From: Bacillus ndiopicus
GTDB taxonomy: Bacteria > Bacillota > Bacilli > Bacillales_A > Planococcaceae
NCBI RefSeq assembly: GCF_000612805.1
Contig: NZ_HG964409.1
Location: forward strand, 1 to 64,000
Direction of reading: 5' to 3'
DNA length: 64,000 nt
Below are positions 48,569 through 57,617 of this stretch, piece after piece. Both the position numbers and the translations under genes were made by a program. The notes under the pieces are model-generated. The model was not told where the DNA came from. It ran no database searches and was given only the letters and a program-made list of their open reading frames with translations. The first letter of the stretch is position 1, and each line of letters starts with the position of its first letter.

Positions 48569-49936
48569 TTATCCTAATATTTCTAGAATGCCTTGGCTCA
48601 TTTGATTAATTTGGGCCATCATGGATTGTGATGACTGTAGGAGAATTTGATTTTTCTTCAAAGTGGACATTTCTTTTGCCATATCGGCATCACGTAATTG
48701 TGATTCGGTCTTTATTAAATTTTCTTCTGCATTTTTAACGTTATTGTAGGCATGTTCAAATCGATTTTGGTATGCACCTACAGTTGACCTTGCACTTGAC
48801 ACTTTCTTAATAGCATTATCAATTATAGAAATGACTGCATTTGCATTCGCTTGAGTATCAACGGGCAGTGGATCGATTTTTAGTTTCTGAACGGTTACAT
48901 TGGGAATTGATATTCTAACCTTTTGTCCAGCATTACTTCCTACTTGTATATCCAAATGTAAGAACAAATCTTCTTCCTGTGCTTCACCATAAACATTAAG
49001 GTCAAATACACCATTTCCATTATTTGGCCAATTTCCGTTGGCTTGATCATTCCTATTATCATAAATATATATTTTTTCGCCATCAGCTGCTAACTGTGAG
49101 TAATGATTTACAAAACTTGTTGCATTACTTGGCATAGATGGATTATCTGGATCATAAACAAACCCTGGTTGACCATATGCTGTTTCGATAATTTTATTTA
49201 CTAAATCCGTTCCGTTTGTAATGGTACTGATATCAACTTCCATCACGGGATTAAAGTCATTTAATCTTGATGTATCTGGATTACCATTGACAAATTTAAT
49301 ACTATAAGCTTTTGTACAAGTACAACAAGTGTAATTAACACCTTTTCCTGCTAATTTAGCTACGTCACTTGCTGATGTAATATTGCTAAAATCAATGATA
49401 GCACTAGCGTAATCCTTTCCGCCGTATGTATATTTGTCAGTTATTCCGCCACTCGATGTAATTTGTTTAACATATGAAGCTAAATTATCAGACGATATTT
49501 GATCCCCATCTTTATTAGCCTTTCCAGCAAGTAAAGCCATACCATTGAATTCTGTGTTGTTAGCAATATCGCTTATGCCCTTTATTATTTGATCTACTTC
49601 TGTCTGTATTATAAGTCTATCTGCATCCGTTAAAGTATCATTTGAAGCTTGTAGCGCAAGTTCTCTAAGCCTTAGTAAATTAGGGTCTATAATATTACCT
49701 AACCCACCATCAGCTACTTGAATAAGTGAAATCCCATCTTGAATATTTTCTCCAGCTTGATTTAGCCCACGAATTTGTGCTCTCATCTTTTCTGAAATAC
49801 TTAATCCAGCAGCATCATCAGCGGCTTGGTTGATTTGTAAGCCTGAAGAAAGTTTATTTAAAGTTTTATTTAATTCAGTATTTGTGTGGTTGTATCGATT
49901 TTGTGTGAATAAACCTTGATTATATTGAACTCTCAA
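48569..49936 (-). CDS. Flagellin with cysteine-containing variable domain
   Basis: 455 residues. The N-terminal D0/D1 (1-135, LNKLSSGLQINQAADDAAGLSISEKMRAQIRGL) and C-terminal D1/D0 (about 375-455, ending QMSQGILEILG) are conserved, so the protein should polymerise into a filament. The variable domain (about 140-370) contains C204-C205-x-C207 in YTCCTCTKAYSIKFV. Cysteine is very unusual in flagellins. The start is TTG after GGGGGCT. No other flagellar gene is nearby, so it is probably an extra, horizontally gained filament subunit. Confidence 0.92.
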   Translation of the reverse strand: MRVQYNQGLFTQNRYNHTNTELNKTLNKLSSGLQINQAADDAAGLSISEKMRAQIRGLNQAGENIQDGISLIQVADGGLGNIIDPNLLRLRELALQASNDTLTDADRLIIQTEVDQIIKGISDIANNTEFNGMALLAGKANKDGDQISSDNLASYVKQITSSGGITDKYTYGGKDYASAIIDFSNITSASDVAKLAGKGVNYTCCTCTKAYSIKFVNGNPDTSRLNDFNPVMEVDISTITNGTDLVNKIIETAYGQPGFVYDPDNPSMPSNATSFVNHYSQLAADGEKIYIYDNRNDQANGNWPNNGNGVFDLNVYGEAQEEDLFLHLDIQVGSNAGQKVRISIPNVTVQKLKIDPLPVDTQANANAVISIIDNAIKKVSSARSTVGAYQNRFEHAYNNVKNAEENLIKTESQLRDADMAKEMSTLKKNQILLQSSQSMMAQINQMSQGILEILG

Positions 49937-50785
49937 TTTCTAGCCCCCGAAATACATTATATATTAAAATATTACTATCAAATTCCAAGATAGTCCATTT
50001 ATTAGTGAGTATTTTAATGGTTTATTGTGTGGGGTTAAATGTAAAGTAGATATGGAAATGTTTGTAATTCTTGTCACGCCCAAAGTTGAAATTAGCTTAA
50101 CAAAATTATTTCTTGTAGCCGTGAATGGGATATTTAATTTAATCAAAGCTAAAACAATTCTAAATGGAGCTTGTGGAATAGTAAAAGCATTATTTAGGTT
50201 AAAACTGCTTAGAGGCTTAGCTGCTTGGTAATCAAGAATTTGTGCTATTTTCTAATCTTTTTTAATTAAACTGTTGTGGATTCACCTAGAACTTGGTGTT
50301 CATGTTGGCCTTTAAAATTAATAGCTTTGAAGCACAGTTTTTTAGTAAATATAAAAAAGCCGATTCAAGATTATTTCTTGAATCGGCTTATCTTATGAAA
50401 CTCAATTCCAACAATAGCTTTCTTAACTCAAATTATTTATAAAGGTTATGCTGTTATTTAAGCTCAACTAGGATACGTCCTATTCCTTTTAAATAATGTT
50501 CATGTAGCTGTAAACGGCTCGATACATAGGATTTTTATAGAAATTTAAAAGATAAAGTTGAGCAGCTTCATTTCCATTAATAGAAGATAATTTTGTTTTC
50601 AGTGCCTTTTGTAATGTGTTTAAATATTTTATTTATCTTCTCTCATTAATATTTTAAAAATCATGGGGATATTTTAGTAATGTTTGAGTATATTTTTGAG
50701 TTTTTATCCATTGCAGATAGGTATAAAAGCATTTTCACGTGTGTAGCTATAGTATTATGATAACCTTGTAACATAAAAAAAAATC
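49937..50785. other. Long gap between flagellin and riboswitch
   Basis: About 850 bases of AT-rich DNA. It holds the flagellin leader, a strong hairpin (AAGCCGATTCAAGA pairing with its complement, about 50355-50390, T-run on the minus strand) and a decayed minus-strand coding fragment near 50489-50637. I found no convincing sigma-D promoter for the flagellin gene. The small plus-strand frame at 50025-50231 is not supported. Confidence 0.5.
50489..50637 (-). pseudogene. Possible gene remnant
   Basis: On the minus strand about 45 codons read through a protein-like stretch: LQKALKTKLSSINGNEA, then AQLYLLNFYKNPMYRAV, ending in TAA at 50489. A stop lies just upstream and no start or ribosome site is present. 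The terminator-like hairpin downstream (50355-50390) is correctly oriented for it. I cannot identify the family; chance is possible. Confidence 0.35.
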
Positions 50786-50788
50786 AAG

Positions 50789-50870
50789 TGAAAAAGGCAA
50801 AACATGGGAAACTGTGAGACGCAAAGCCAAGGGCCTGAACCACGTTATGTGGATGGTAGCCGGTTACCAC
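50789..50870 (+). ncRNA. Cyclic-di-GMP-I (GEMM-I) riboswitch aptamer
   Basis: The conserved core is easily read: AAAAAGGCAAAAC, a hairpin with GAAA loop (ATGGGAAACTGTG), GACGCAAAGCC, GGGCCTGAA (tetraloop receptor side) and ATGGTAGCCGGTTACC. Order and spacing match the GEMM-I class that binds c-di-GMP. It lies in the leader of the 1638-residue surface-protein gene. Confidence 0.93.
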
Positions 50871-50879
50871 AAGGATTCA

Positions 50880-50921
50880 AAGCCTTTTCCTGTGAACCCT
50901 GTTAGGAGGCTTATGTTTATG
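50880..50921 (+). promoter_or_regulatory. Riboswitch expression platform with sequestered ribosome site
   Basis: AAGCCT (50880-50885) plus CCT (50889-50891) pair with AGG (50904-50906) plus AGGCTT (50907-50912). The 3' arm contains the AGGAGG ribosome site (50904-50909) of the downstream gene. No T-run follows, so control is probably at translation. Whether c-di-GMP exposes or hides the site cannot be decided from sequence alone. Confidence 0.7.
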
Positions 50922-53900
50922 CGCGCTATTCCTTCTTCACTACTAAAAGGTAGGGTAAAGAACATGAGTAAAAGATTGTCGAGTAAAATTTCAGCATTAC
51001 TAGCACTTGTTTTAGTTTTGCAAATTTTTCTGCTTCCAATGAAAAATGTTTTGGGAGCAACAGATAATAGCATTCTGCCGCCAAGTAACCTTGCATATCA
51101 ACATATCACACCAGATGTTGTGAAGCTTACTTGGAGTGAGGTAGTTAGTGCTACAGGATATAAAATATATGAAATTACAGAAGGTCAATTAATACCACGT
51201 GGTACAGTTACTACGAACAGCTATACGATTAATGATCTTCCAGAAGGATCTTACACATATGTTGTTTCCACGTTAAGTGCAAACGGGGAGTCTGGTCCTT
51301 GTGCACCAATCACAGTGGACATTGTTTACCCAACGATTGAAGCACCAACACTTACGTATACTTTACAAAACGTCAACGACATTAACTTGAGCTGGACGAC
51401 TTCTCTATATGCGGAAGGATACAAAGTATACCAAATTGGATCCAATGGAGAGTCCACTTTAGTTACTACAGTCACAGGTAAAACGTATACAATTTCAAAT
51501 GCTCCAGAAGGGGACTTCAAGTATGCAGTCTCTTCATTTAGCTCTAAGTTTGGAGAGTCACCAATTTCTAATACTGTAAGCGTAACACTGGATCATCCAG
51601 AAATGGCAGCGCCAACGAATTTGATGTATACAATTACAAATGTCAATGACGTAACACTGAAATGGACTGCCGCTGCAAATGCAACAGGTTATAATGTATA
51701 TCAAATTATCGGTGACCAAAAAATATTGAAGAGTACAGTAACAGGAACGAGTGTAACCTATACAAATATGCCTAGTGGGGAATACGTATATGAAGTTCAT
51801 TCTGTAAGTAGTCGCTTTGGAGAATCAGCAGGAAATCAAGTAACGGTGACTATAGGTGAAGTGACGTTGCTTCCTCCATCAAATGTAACATTTACAATTG
51901 CAAATCTTAATGACGTTACGTTAAAATGGAACGCTGCTGCAAATGCAACAAGCTATAAAATTTATCAAATTATTGATGATCAGAAAATATTAAAAAGTAC
52001 AGTAACAGGAACGAGTGTAACATATACAAATACGCCTAGTGGGGAATACGTATATGAAATTCATTCTGTAAGTAGCCGTTTTGGAGAATCGGCAGAAGGT
52101 AGCCAAGTAAATGTCATTATCGGTGAAGTTGCGATGACGCCTCCAAGCAATGTTACATATACAATTGTGAATGGAAACGACATTGTTTTAAAATGGGACG
52201 CTGCTACGAATGCGACAAGCTATAAAGTATATCAAATTATCGATGGACAAAAGGTGCTAAAGAGCACTGTAACGAAAGCAAGTGTTACATTTGCAAACTC
52301 TTCAGCAGGAGACTATGCTTACGAAATTTACTCTGTAAGTAGTCGTTTTGGAGAGTCGGCAAATGGGAGCCCAATTCCTGTAACAGTAGAGCCTGTTGAA
52401 ATGGCAGCACCAGCGAATCCAATATATACAGCAGCTAACATTAATGATGTTACATTAAGCTGGGATACTGTAACCTATGCGACAAACTATAAAGTATATC
52501 AAGTATTAAATGGACAAAAAGTATTAAAAAGTACAGTAACTACACCAAAAGCAACATTTACGAATTTGCCAGCAGGAGACTATACTTATGAAATTCACGC
52601 TTTCTCTAGTCGTTTCGGAGAATCAGCGGAAAGTGCGAAAATCTCATTTGCAATTGAATTCCCGCAAATGAATCCACCAGCAAACTTAACATATGTTATT
52701 AAAAATACTTCTGATTTCACTTTAAACTGGGATGCCGTAAAAAATGCAACGAGCTATAAAGTGTATCAAATTATTGATGGCCAAAAAATACTGAAAAATA
52801 CAGTTACTAGTACAACTATTAACTATACAAAGATGTCACCAGGTGAATATACTTATGAAATACATTCCGTAAGTAACCGTTTTGGAGAATCTGTAGAAGG
52901 TAGTATAGTTTCTTTAAAATTAAATGATGTAGATTTACCTTCACCGACAAATTTAGTGTACACAGTTCTTAACGGAAATGACATTAAGTTAACGTGGACA
53001 GCTGTTACGGGTGCATCAAGTTATAAAGTTTATGAAATTATCGATGGCCAAAGAGTTTTAAAGAGCACGATAACAGGCACAACTGTAACTTATACGAACC
53101 AATCAGAAGGGGATCACAGCTATGTTGTGACAACTTTCTCGTCATTGCTGGGAGAGTCATCAACTGCAGCAGAAATTACAGTTCCTTTACAAAATCCAAA
53201 TATGGCAGCACCGAGTTCTCTAACATTCAAAATTCAGAATGGAAATGATGTTGTTTTAACTTGGGGAGCAGTTCAATATGCAACAAGTTATAAAGTGTAT
53301 GAAATTATTGATGGGCAAAAAGTACTGAAAAATACAGTAACTACTTTATCAGCTAAATTGTCTAACGTTTCATTTGGAGATCATGTTTATGTTGTTCATT
53401 CTGTAAGCTCTCGCTTTGGAGAGTCAGCAGAAGGTAGCGAAGTGTCTGTTAATATGAGTGAAGTACAAATGGCTGCACCAGATAATGCAACGTACAGTTT
53501 CGTAAATGGAAATGATATCAAGTTAACTTGGGGAACGGTTCCTTATGGAACAAACTATAAAGTATATCAAATTATTGATGGACAAAAAGTATTAAAAAGT
53601 ACATTAACTACTACAACAGTAACTTATGCAAATCAGCCACAGGGCGAGTATGTGTTTGAGATTCATTCGTATAATTCTCGCTATGGTGAATCGTCAGAAG
53701 GAAGCAAAGTATCATTAACTTTAGTTTTCCCAGAAATACAAGCGCCTAGCAATTTAACGAAAACAGCTACAAATGTGAATGACATCGTTTTAAAATGGAA
53801 CGCAGTAACATATGCAACGAGCTATAAAGTGTATCAAATCGTTGATGGACAAAAAGTATTAAAGAATACAGTAACAACTACTTCTGCATCATTCCCTAAA

Positions 53901-55835
53901 ATGGAAGAAGGTCAATATGAATTTGTAGTTCATGCTGTAAGCCCACGTTTCGGTGAATCGGCTGAAGGAAGTAACATTAATTTTGATATTATTTGGCCTG
54001 AAGTACAAGCTCCAGAGATGACGAGTACGATTTTTAACGGTAACAATATTACGTTGTCATGGCAAGCTGTAAATTGGGCAAATGAATACCTTGTATATGA
54101 AGTAACGGAATCAAATCGTCAATTAGTATACAAAGGAACAGCTTTAACTACACAACTTTATAATCTTTCAGAAGCAACGCATTCTTATGAAATTGTTGCG
54201 TATAGTACTCGTTTTGGAGAATCAGCTCCTTCTAGCCTATTGGCAGTGAACATTGTATACCCAGAGATGGAATCTCCAGTAGCAAGCATTAAATTACTAA
54301 GTCCGACGAGTGCTCGAATTTTATGGAACTTTGTAACGTATGCAAATGGTTATAATTTATATGAAATTGTGAATGGAGAACCAGTATTAATTGCTGAAAA
54401 AATTAATAACTTGTCTTACACAATTTCAGATTTAACGTATGCAGATCACGAATATTATGTAACAGCGTATAGTAACTCATTTGGTGAATCAACACCATCG
54501 AATATTGTGTTGGCAAAATTGATTGTGGATACAACAGCTCCTGTTACGACAGCTAATGTACCAGCTGGATGGACAAACGTAAGTCCTGTAGAAGTTACTT
54601 TATCTGCAACAGATGATGAAACAGGTGTAGCAAATATGTATTATTCATTAGATGGTGATGCATTTGTATCTGGAACATCGTTTACAGTGTCAGAGCAGGG
54701 AATTCATAAAATTACTTTTTACTCTATAGATAAAGTGGGTAATAAAGAGGCAGAAAAAACTGCAATTGTGAAAATCGATACAGAAGCGCCAGCTACAAAA
54801 ACTAGTGATATTCCAGAGTGGCTTACTGCAAATAAAGCTATTAACTTATTAGCAACAGATGCATTAAGTGGAGTATATAAAACGTTCTATTCAATTGATG
54901 GAGCAGCATACGTAGAAGGTACAACAATTAAAGTAGATGGAAGCAAAGCTTCTTATAATGTTAACTTCTATTCAGTTGATGTTGCTGGTAACAAAGAGGA
55001 AGTTCAAACGATTAAATTAAAAGCAGATTTAATCGCACCTACTACAACTGCGACAGCTCCAGCAAAATGGACAAACAAAGATGCAGTTGTAAAATTACAA
55101 GCACAGGATGTTGAAAGTGGCGTTGCGAAAACGTTCTATTCAATTGACGGATCTTCCTTTGTAGAAGGTAATACGTTTACAGTTCAACAAGAAGGAAAGC
55201 ATACAATCCAATTTTATTCAGTTGATTTAGCAGGTAATGTGGAAGATTTGAATACTATTGAAGTGAAAATTGATAAAACCGTACCAAATGTTTCAATGGA
55301 TGTAAGCAAAGAGTACAAGCTTGGCGATTCAGTACAATTAACATATTTAGCTAACGATAGTCTTTCAGGTGTTGTTTCGGAAAAGATGGTTGTTACTTCC
55401 CCGAGTTTAAAAACAACAGTTGTAGCAAATGGAGATTCTATAAAATTTGATGAGCAAGGTATGTATAATGTCACTATTACAGCAACTGATGCTGCTGGAA
55501 ATAGCACGACTATTACAAAACAATTTGCCGTTTACATTCCAGCCACGATTGAAGTAACACCAGAAGTTATTAAAGGAAATAAAGGGGTATTCACAGTGCG
55601 TGTTATTCTGCCCGCAGGAATCAGTACAAAAGGCTTCGACCTAAATACTGCAACTATTAATGGCGTAAAAGCCTTAAATAGTAATAATGGATATTATAAT
55701 CAAGCAGGGCTTGGACAGTTTAAGTTCGAACGATCTGATTTCACATGGAATCAATCGCAAGTAACCCTTGTGTTTAAAGGTTATGTAAATGGAGTACTCG
55801 TTGTAGGACAAAAAACTGTTAAGGTAATTCAATAA
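50919..55835 (+). CDS. Giant secreted FnIII-repeat surface protein (probable adhesin)
   Basis: 1638 residues from ATG 50919, 9 bases after AGGAGG; an upstream frame would translate the riboswitch and is rejected. A signal peptide (SSKISALLALVLVLQIFLL) is followed by 13 fibronectin-III-like repeats of about 95 residues. Most carry the near-identical core YKVYQIIDGQKVLKSTVT and end SRFGESAEGS. Three OmpL47-like repeats (FYSIDG..., GNKE) and an Ig-like C-terminal part follow. There is no LPXTG, S-layer-homology or membrane anchor. Such proteins act in adhesion or matrix formation. Translation is evidently c-di-GMP dependent. Nearly all repeats share one register, implying expansion by duplication. 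Confidence 0.88.
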   Translation: MRAIPSSLLKGRVKNMSKRLSSKISALLALVLVLQIFLLPMKNVLGATDNSILPPSNLAYQHITPDVVKLTWSEVVSATGYKIYEITEGQLIPRGTVTTNSYTINDLPEGSYTYVVSTLSANGESGPCAPITVDIVYPTIEAPTLTYTLQNVNDINLSWTTSLYAEGYKVYQIGSNGESTLVTTVTGKTYTISNAPEGDFKYAVSSFSSKFGESPISNTVSVTLDHPEMAAPTNLMYTITNVNDVTLKWTAAANATGYNVYQIIGDQKILKSTVTGTSVTYTNMPSGEYVYEVHSVSSRFGESAGNQVTVTIGEVTLLPPSNVTFTIANLNDVTLKWNAAANATSYKIYQIIDDQKILKSTVTGTSVTYTNTPSGEYVYEIHSVSSRFGESAEGSQVNVIIGEVAMTPPSNVTYTIVNGNDIVLKWDAATNATSYKVYQIIDGQKVLKSTVTKASVTFANSSAGDYAYEIYSVSSRFGESANGSPIPVTVEPVEMAAPANPIYTAANINDVTLSWDTVTYATNYKVYQVLNGQKVLKSTVTTPKATFTNLPAGDYTYEIHAFSSRFGESAESAKISFAIEFPQMNPPANLTYVIKNTSDFTLNWDAVKNATSYKVYQIIDGQKILKNTVTSTTINYTKMSPGEYTYEIHSVSNRFGESVEGSIVSLKLNDVDLPSPTNLVYTVLNGNDIKLTWTAVTGASSYKVYEIIDGQRVLKSTITGTTVTYTNQSEGDHSYVVTTFSSLLGESSTAAEITVPLQNPNMAAPSSLTFKIQNGNDVVLTWGAVQYATSYKVYEIIDGQKVLKNTVTTLSAKLSNVSFGDHVYVVHSVSSRFGESAEGSEVSVNMSEVQMAAPDNATYSFVNGNDIKLTWGTVPYGTNYKVYQIIDGQKVLKSTLTTTTVTYANQPQGEYVFEIHSYNSRYGESSEGSKVSLTLVFPEIQAPSNLTKTATNVNDIVLKWNAVTYATSYKVYQIVDGQKVLKNTVTTTSASFPKMEEGQYEFVVHAVSPRFGESAEGSNINFDIIWPEVQAPEMTSTIFNGNNITLSWQAVNWANEYLVYEVTESNRQLVYKGTALTTQLYNLSEATHSYEIVAYSTRFGESAPSSLLAVNIVYPEMESPVASIKLLSPTSARILWNFVTYANGYNLYEIVNGEPVLIAEKINNLSYTISDLTYADHEYYVTAYSNSFGESTPSNIVLAKLIVDTTAPVTTANVPAGWTNVSPVEVTLSATDDETGVANMYYSLDGDAFVSGTSFTVSEQGIHKITFYSIDKVGNKEAEKTAIVKIDTEAPATKTSDIPEWLTANKAINLLATDALSGVYKTFYSIDGAAYVEGTTIKVDGSKASYNVNFYSVDVAGNKEEVQTIKLKADLIAPTTTATAPAKWTNKDAVVKLQAQDVESGVAKTFYSIDGSSFVEGNTFTVQQEGKHTIQFYSVDLAGNVEDLNTIEVKIDKTVPNVSMDVSKEYKLGDSVQLTYLANDSLSGVVSEKMVVTSPSLKTTVVANGDSIKFDEQGMYNVTITATDAAGNSTTITKQFAVYIPATIEVTPEVIKGNKGVFTVRVILPAGISTKGFDLNTATINGVKALNSNNGYYNQAGLGQFKFERSDFTWNQSQVTLVFKGYVNGVLVVGQKTVKVIQ

Positions 55836-56006
55836 ACATTTATATTTCCCTAAGGGCTCATTTTAAAAAATTTAATATCTGTACCTATAGAGGGTCTCCC
55901 TTTTGACATTTTAAAAATGAATATAGATATAGAGTTTCGGTTTGGTTTAGAAGTGTTAGTAGAAGGATGTAAAAGTAAAGTAAAGCGGGGCAGGCTAGGA
56001 TTTGTT

Positions 56007-56027
56007 CCAAAGTTGTACCATAAGTAA
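56007..56027 (+). repeat. att-like repeat 4
   Basis: CCAAAGTTGTACCATAAGTAA; the right half matches repeats 2 and 8 (TACCATAARTAA), the left half is diverged. It separates the surface-protein block from an acetyltransferase gene. The 55836-56142 gap holds this and a terminator. Confidence 0.6.
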
Positions 56028-56037
56028 TGGTATTTTC

Positions 56038-56085
56038 CAAAAAAACCACCTAGAACGTTAGATTAAAAGCGTTTCAGGTGGTTTT
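56038..56085 (-). terminator. Terminator of the acetyltransferase gene
   Basis: AAAACCACCT (56041-56050) pairs with AGGTGGTTTT (56075-56084), with an inner AACG/CGTT stem. On the minus strand it is followed by TTTTGGAAAA. It may act in both directions. Confidence 0.75.
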
Positions 56086-56142
56086 ACTTTATAATTTTTG
56101 AAGCGATATTCGAAAGAAATGTTTTATCGTGTTATGGAAATA

Positions 56143-56550
56143 TTAAATTTTCCCTGACTGCATCTTATAATTTCTTTTTATCATACCTGATGTAGTTATC
56201 ATTCCAAATTTTTCATAATAGGGAACTAAATCCTCATCGCAGCACAAATCAATCATATAAATATCATCAAGCTCTTGAAGCATTCTTTGTACTAATTCCT
56301 TACCGATACCTTTATTCTTATATGCTGGTAAAACTTCGAGGAGTGGAATGTATGCAGAGATAACCCCATCACTAATTGCTGTAATGAATCCTACAACTTT
56401 ATTAGTATTAGTATCTATTGCGATGACTATTTTACTGCTATTTTTTAATATTTTTAAATGAGTTTGTGTACTTGGTGGATTTGGCCAGTCTACAAAAAAG
56501 CCTTCTAACATCTCATAAGAAATGTTTTCAAGATTATTTTTATATATCAT
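56143..56550 (-). CDS. GNAT-family N-acetyltransferase (cassette 4)
   Basis: 135 residues from ATG 56550, 9 bases after AGGAG (an ATG three codons earlier is too close to it). The GNAT acetyl-CoA site is LPAYKNKGIGKELVQRML (motif Q/RxxGxG/A form NKGIG). The preceding strand is VISAYIPLLEV and the following VPYYEKFGM. The substrate is unknown. It is the only gene of its att-bounded block. Confidence 0.88.
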   Translation of the reverse strand: MIYKNNLENISYEMLEGFFVDWPNPPSTQTHLKILKNSSKIVIAIDTNTNKVVGFITAISDGVISAYIPLLEVLPAYKNKGIGKELVQRMLQELDDIYMIDLCCDEDLVPYYEKFGMITTSGMIKRNYKMQSGKI

Positions 56551-56738
56551 TATTATCATCTCCTAAATTAAATTGTAAAATTAGGGAGATGAATCAATTG
56601 TAAAGTAACATACTTATGCCTCCAAAATTACATTTGTAATGCTATAAAATATATAATTCGATAAGAATTATATATTTCCTTTAAATTATTTTTAATGACA
56701 TTGTTCAAAAAATAAGGACTGCACTTACACTAGTAATA

Positions 56739-56758
56739 TTGAATCGTATCATAAGTAA
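56739..56758 (+). repeat. att-like repeat 5
   Basis: TTGAATCGTATCATAAGTAA. The right two-thirds match repeat 6 exactly (CGTATCATAAGTAA). The left flank has GCACTTAC, complementary to GTAAGTGC just after repeat 6. Confidence 0.75.
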
Positions 56759-56771
56759 AGCCTTTTAATTT

Positions 56772-56999
56772 TTATTTTTCCTCTTTATAAAAGCGTTCGC
56801 CAGATTCGGGGTTGAAATAAACAACTAATTTTTTATTTGTGATTGGATCAATTGAAATCTCATTTGTCCGTATGAACCCTTTTGGTACTTGGCTGCCGTG
56901 TTTTGTTTTAAAGCGACGATCCCAAATGAGCCATGATCCGATAATTAAAATAATCAGAATCAAGAATTGGATACTGTAAAATCCTATAACCCATTTCAT
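56772..56999 (-). CDS. Small membrane-anchored protein next to YbjQ (cassette 5)
   Basis: 75 residues. One N-terminal membrane helix (FYSIQFLILIILIIGSWLIW) is followed by a short polar tail with ISIDPITNKKLVVYFNPESG. I do not recognise a family; the tail might be a small cytoplasmic beta structure. The start follows the ybjQ-like gene by three bases, so the two are one operon and probably act together. Confidence 0.7.
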   Translation of the reverse strand: MKWVIGFYSIQFLILIILIIGSWLIWDRRFKTKHGSQVPKGFIRTNEISIDPITNKKLVVYFNPESGERFYKEEK

Positions 57000-57002
57000 T
57001 AG

Positions 57003-57323
57003 TTATCTCTTTTCTGCAATAACTGCTGTTCCGTAGGCCACAATCTCACTCATATTTTGACCGATTTCACCAGAGTCAAAACGCATCATAATAATAGCAT
57101 TTGCGCCCATTGCTGTAGCATTTTTCACCATACGATCCATCGCTTGTTTTCTGGCATCTTCAAGCATTTCTGTATATTGATTTATTTCTCCACCTACTAA
57201 TCCCTTAAAAGAAGCCATAATATCTTTACCAATTCCTCTGGCCCTTACAGTTAAACCAAACACCGGACCTAGTACCTCTGTAATTTGATGATTAGCAATA
57301 TTCTCAGTTGTTACAATGATCAT
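57003..57323 (-). CDS. YbjQ family protein (heavy-metal-binding domain, UPF0145)
   Basis: 106 residues, a full-length YbjQ/UPF0145 domain: MIIVTTENIANHQITEVLG, GLTVRARGIGKDI, GGEINQYTEMLEDARKQA and the end NMSEIVAYGTAVIAE. The family forms pentamers and is annotated as putative heavy-metal binding, but its role is unproven. The start follows AAAGGAGCG. It shares an operon and an att-bounded block with the small membrane protein. Confidence 0.9.
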   Translation of the reverse strand: MIIVTTENIANHQITEVLGPVFGLTVRARGIGKDIMASFKGLVGGEINQYTEMLEDARKQAMDRMVKNATAMGANAIIMMRFDSGEIGQNMSEIVAYGTAVIAEKR

Positions 57324-57447
57324 ATGAATTCGCTCCTTTAAAAAATAATAATTACATATTTATAATATAATATATTTTTAGACAATAGTGATATTAACCA
57401 CTGAAAGCTAATATATTTTAGGCTAAATCCCCATTTAGATATATTAT

Positions 57448-57469
57448 GGAGAACCGTATCATAAGTAAG
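57448..57469 (+). repeat. att-like repeat 6
   Basis: GGAGAACCGTATCATAAGTAAG, the cleanest copy together with repeats 1 and 3. It is preceded by CCCCATTTA, as is repeat 7. Confidence 0.85.
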
Positions 57470-57617
57470 TGCAATTGTAATGATATATTCTTTAACAAGC
57501 CCATATATTATTAATTTTAGTTAGACATATTCAGATAAAATGAATATGTCTATTTTTTTGCAAGATCTTGTAACGTTTTAGCACTTTACTAGTTATTAAG
57601 GTAAGGGAGGGGAGACA

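Noticed and set aside
49937..50025. Sigma-D promoter for the flagellin gene
   Set aside because: TAAA and GCCGATAT-like elements could not be found with acceptable spacing.
50025..50231. 68-codon plus-strand frame near the flagellin promoter
   Set aside because: No ribosome site, no protein-like pattern, and it overlaps the flagellin upstream region.
50814..50918. N-terminal extension of the FnIII protein
   Set aside because: It would translate the c-di-GMP aptamer; a strong ribosome site and signal peptide support the start at 50919.
51100..54520. Regular DNA repeats as a CRISPR array
   Set aside because: The repeats are about 280 bp, in frame, and encode FnIII-like domains; no short repeat-spacer pattern is present.
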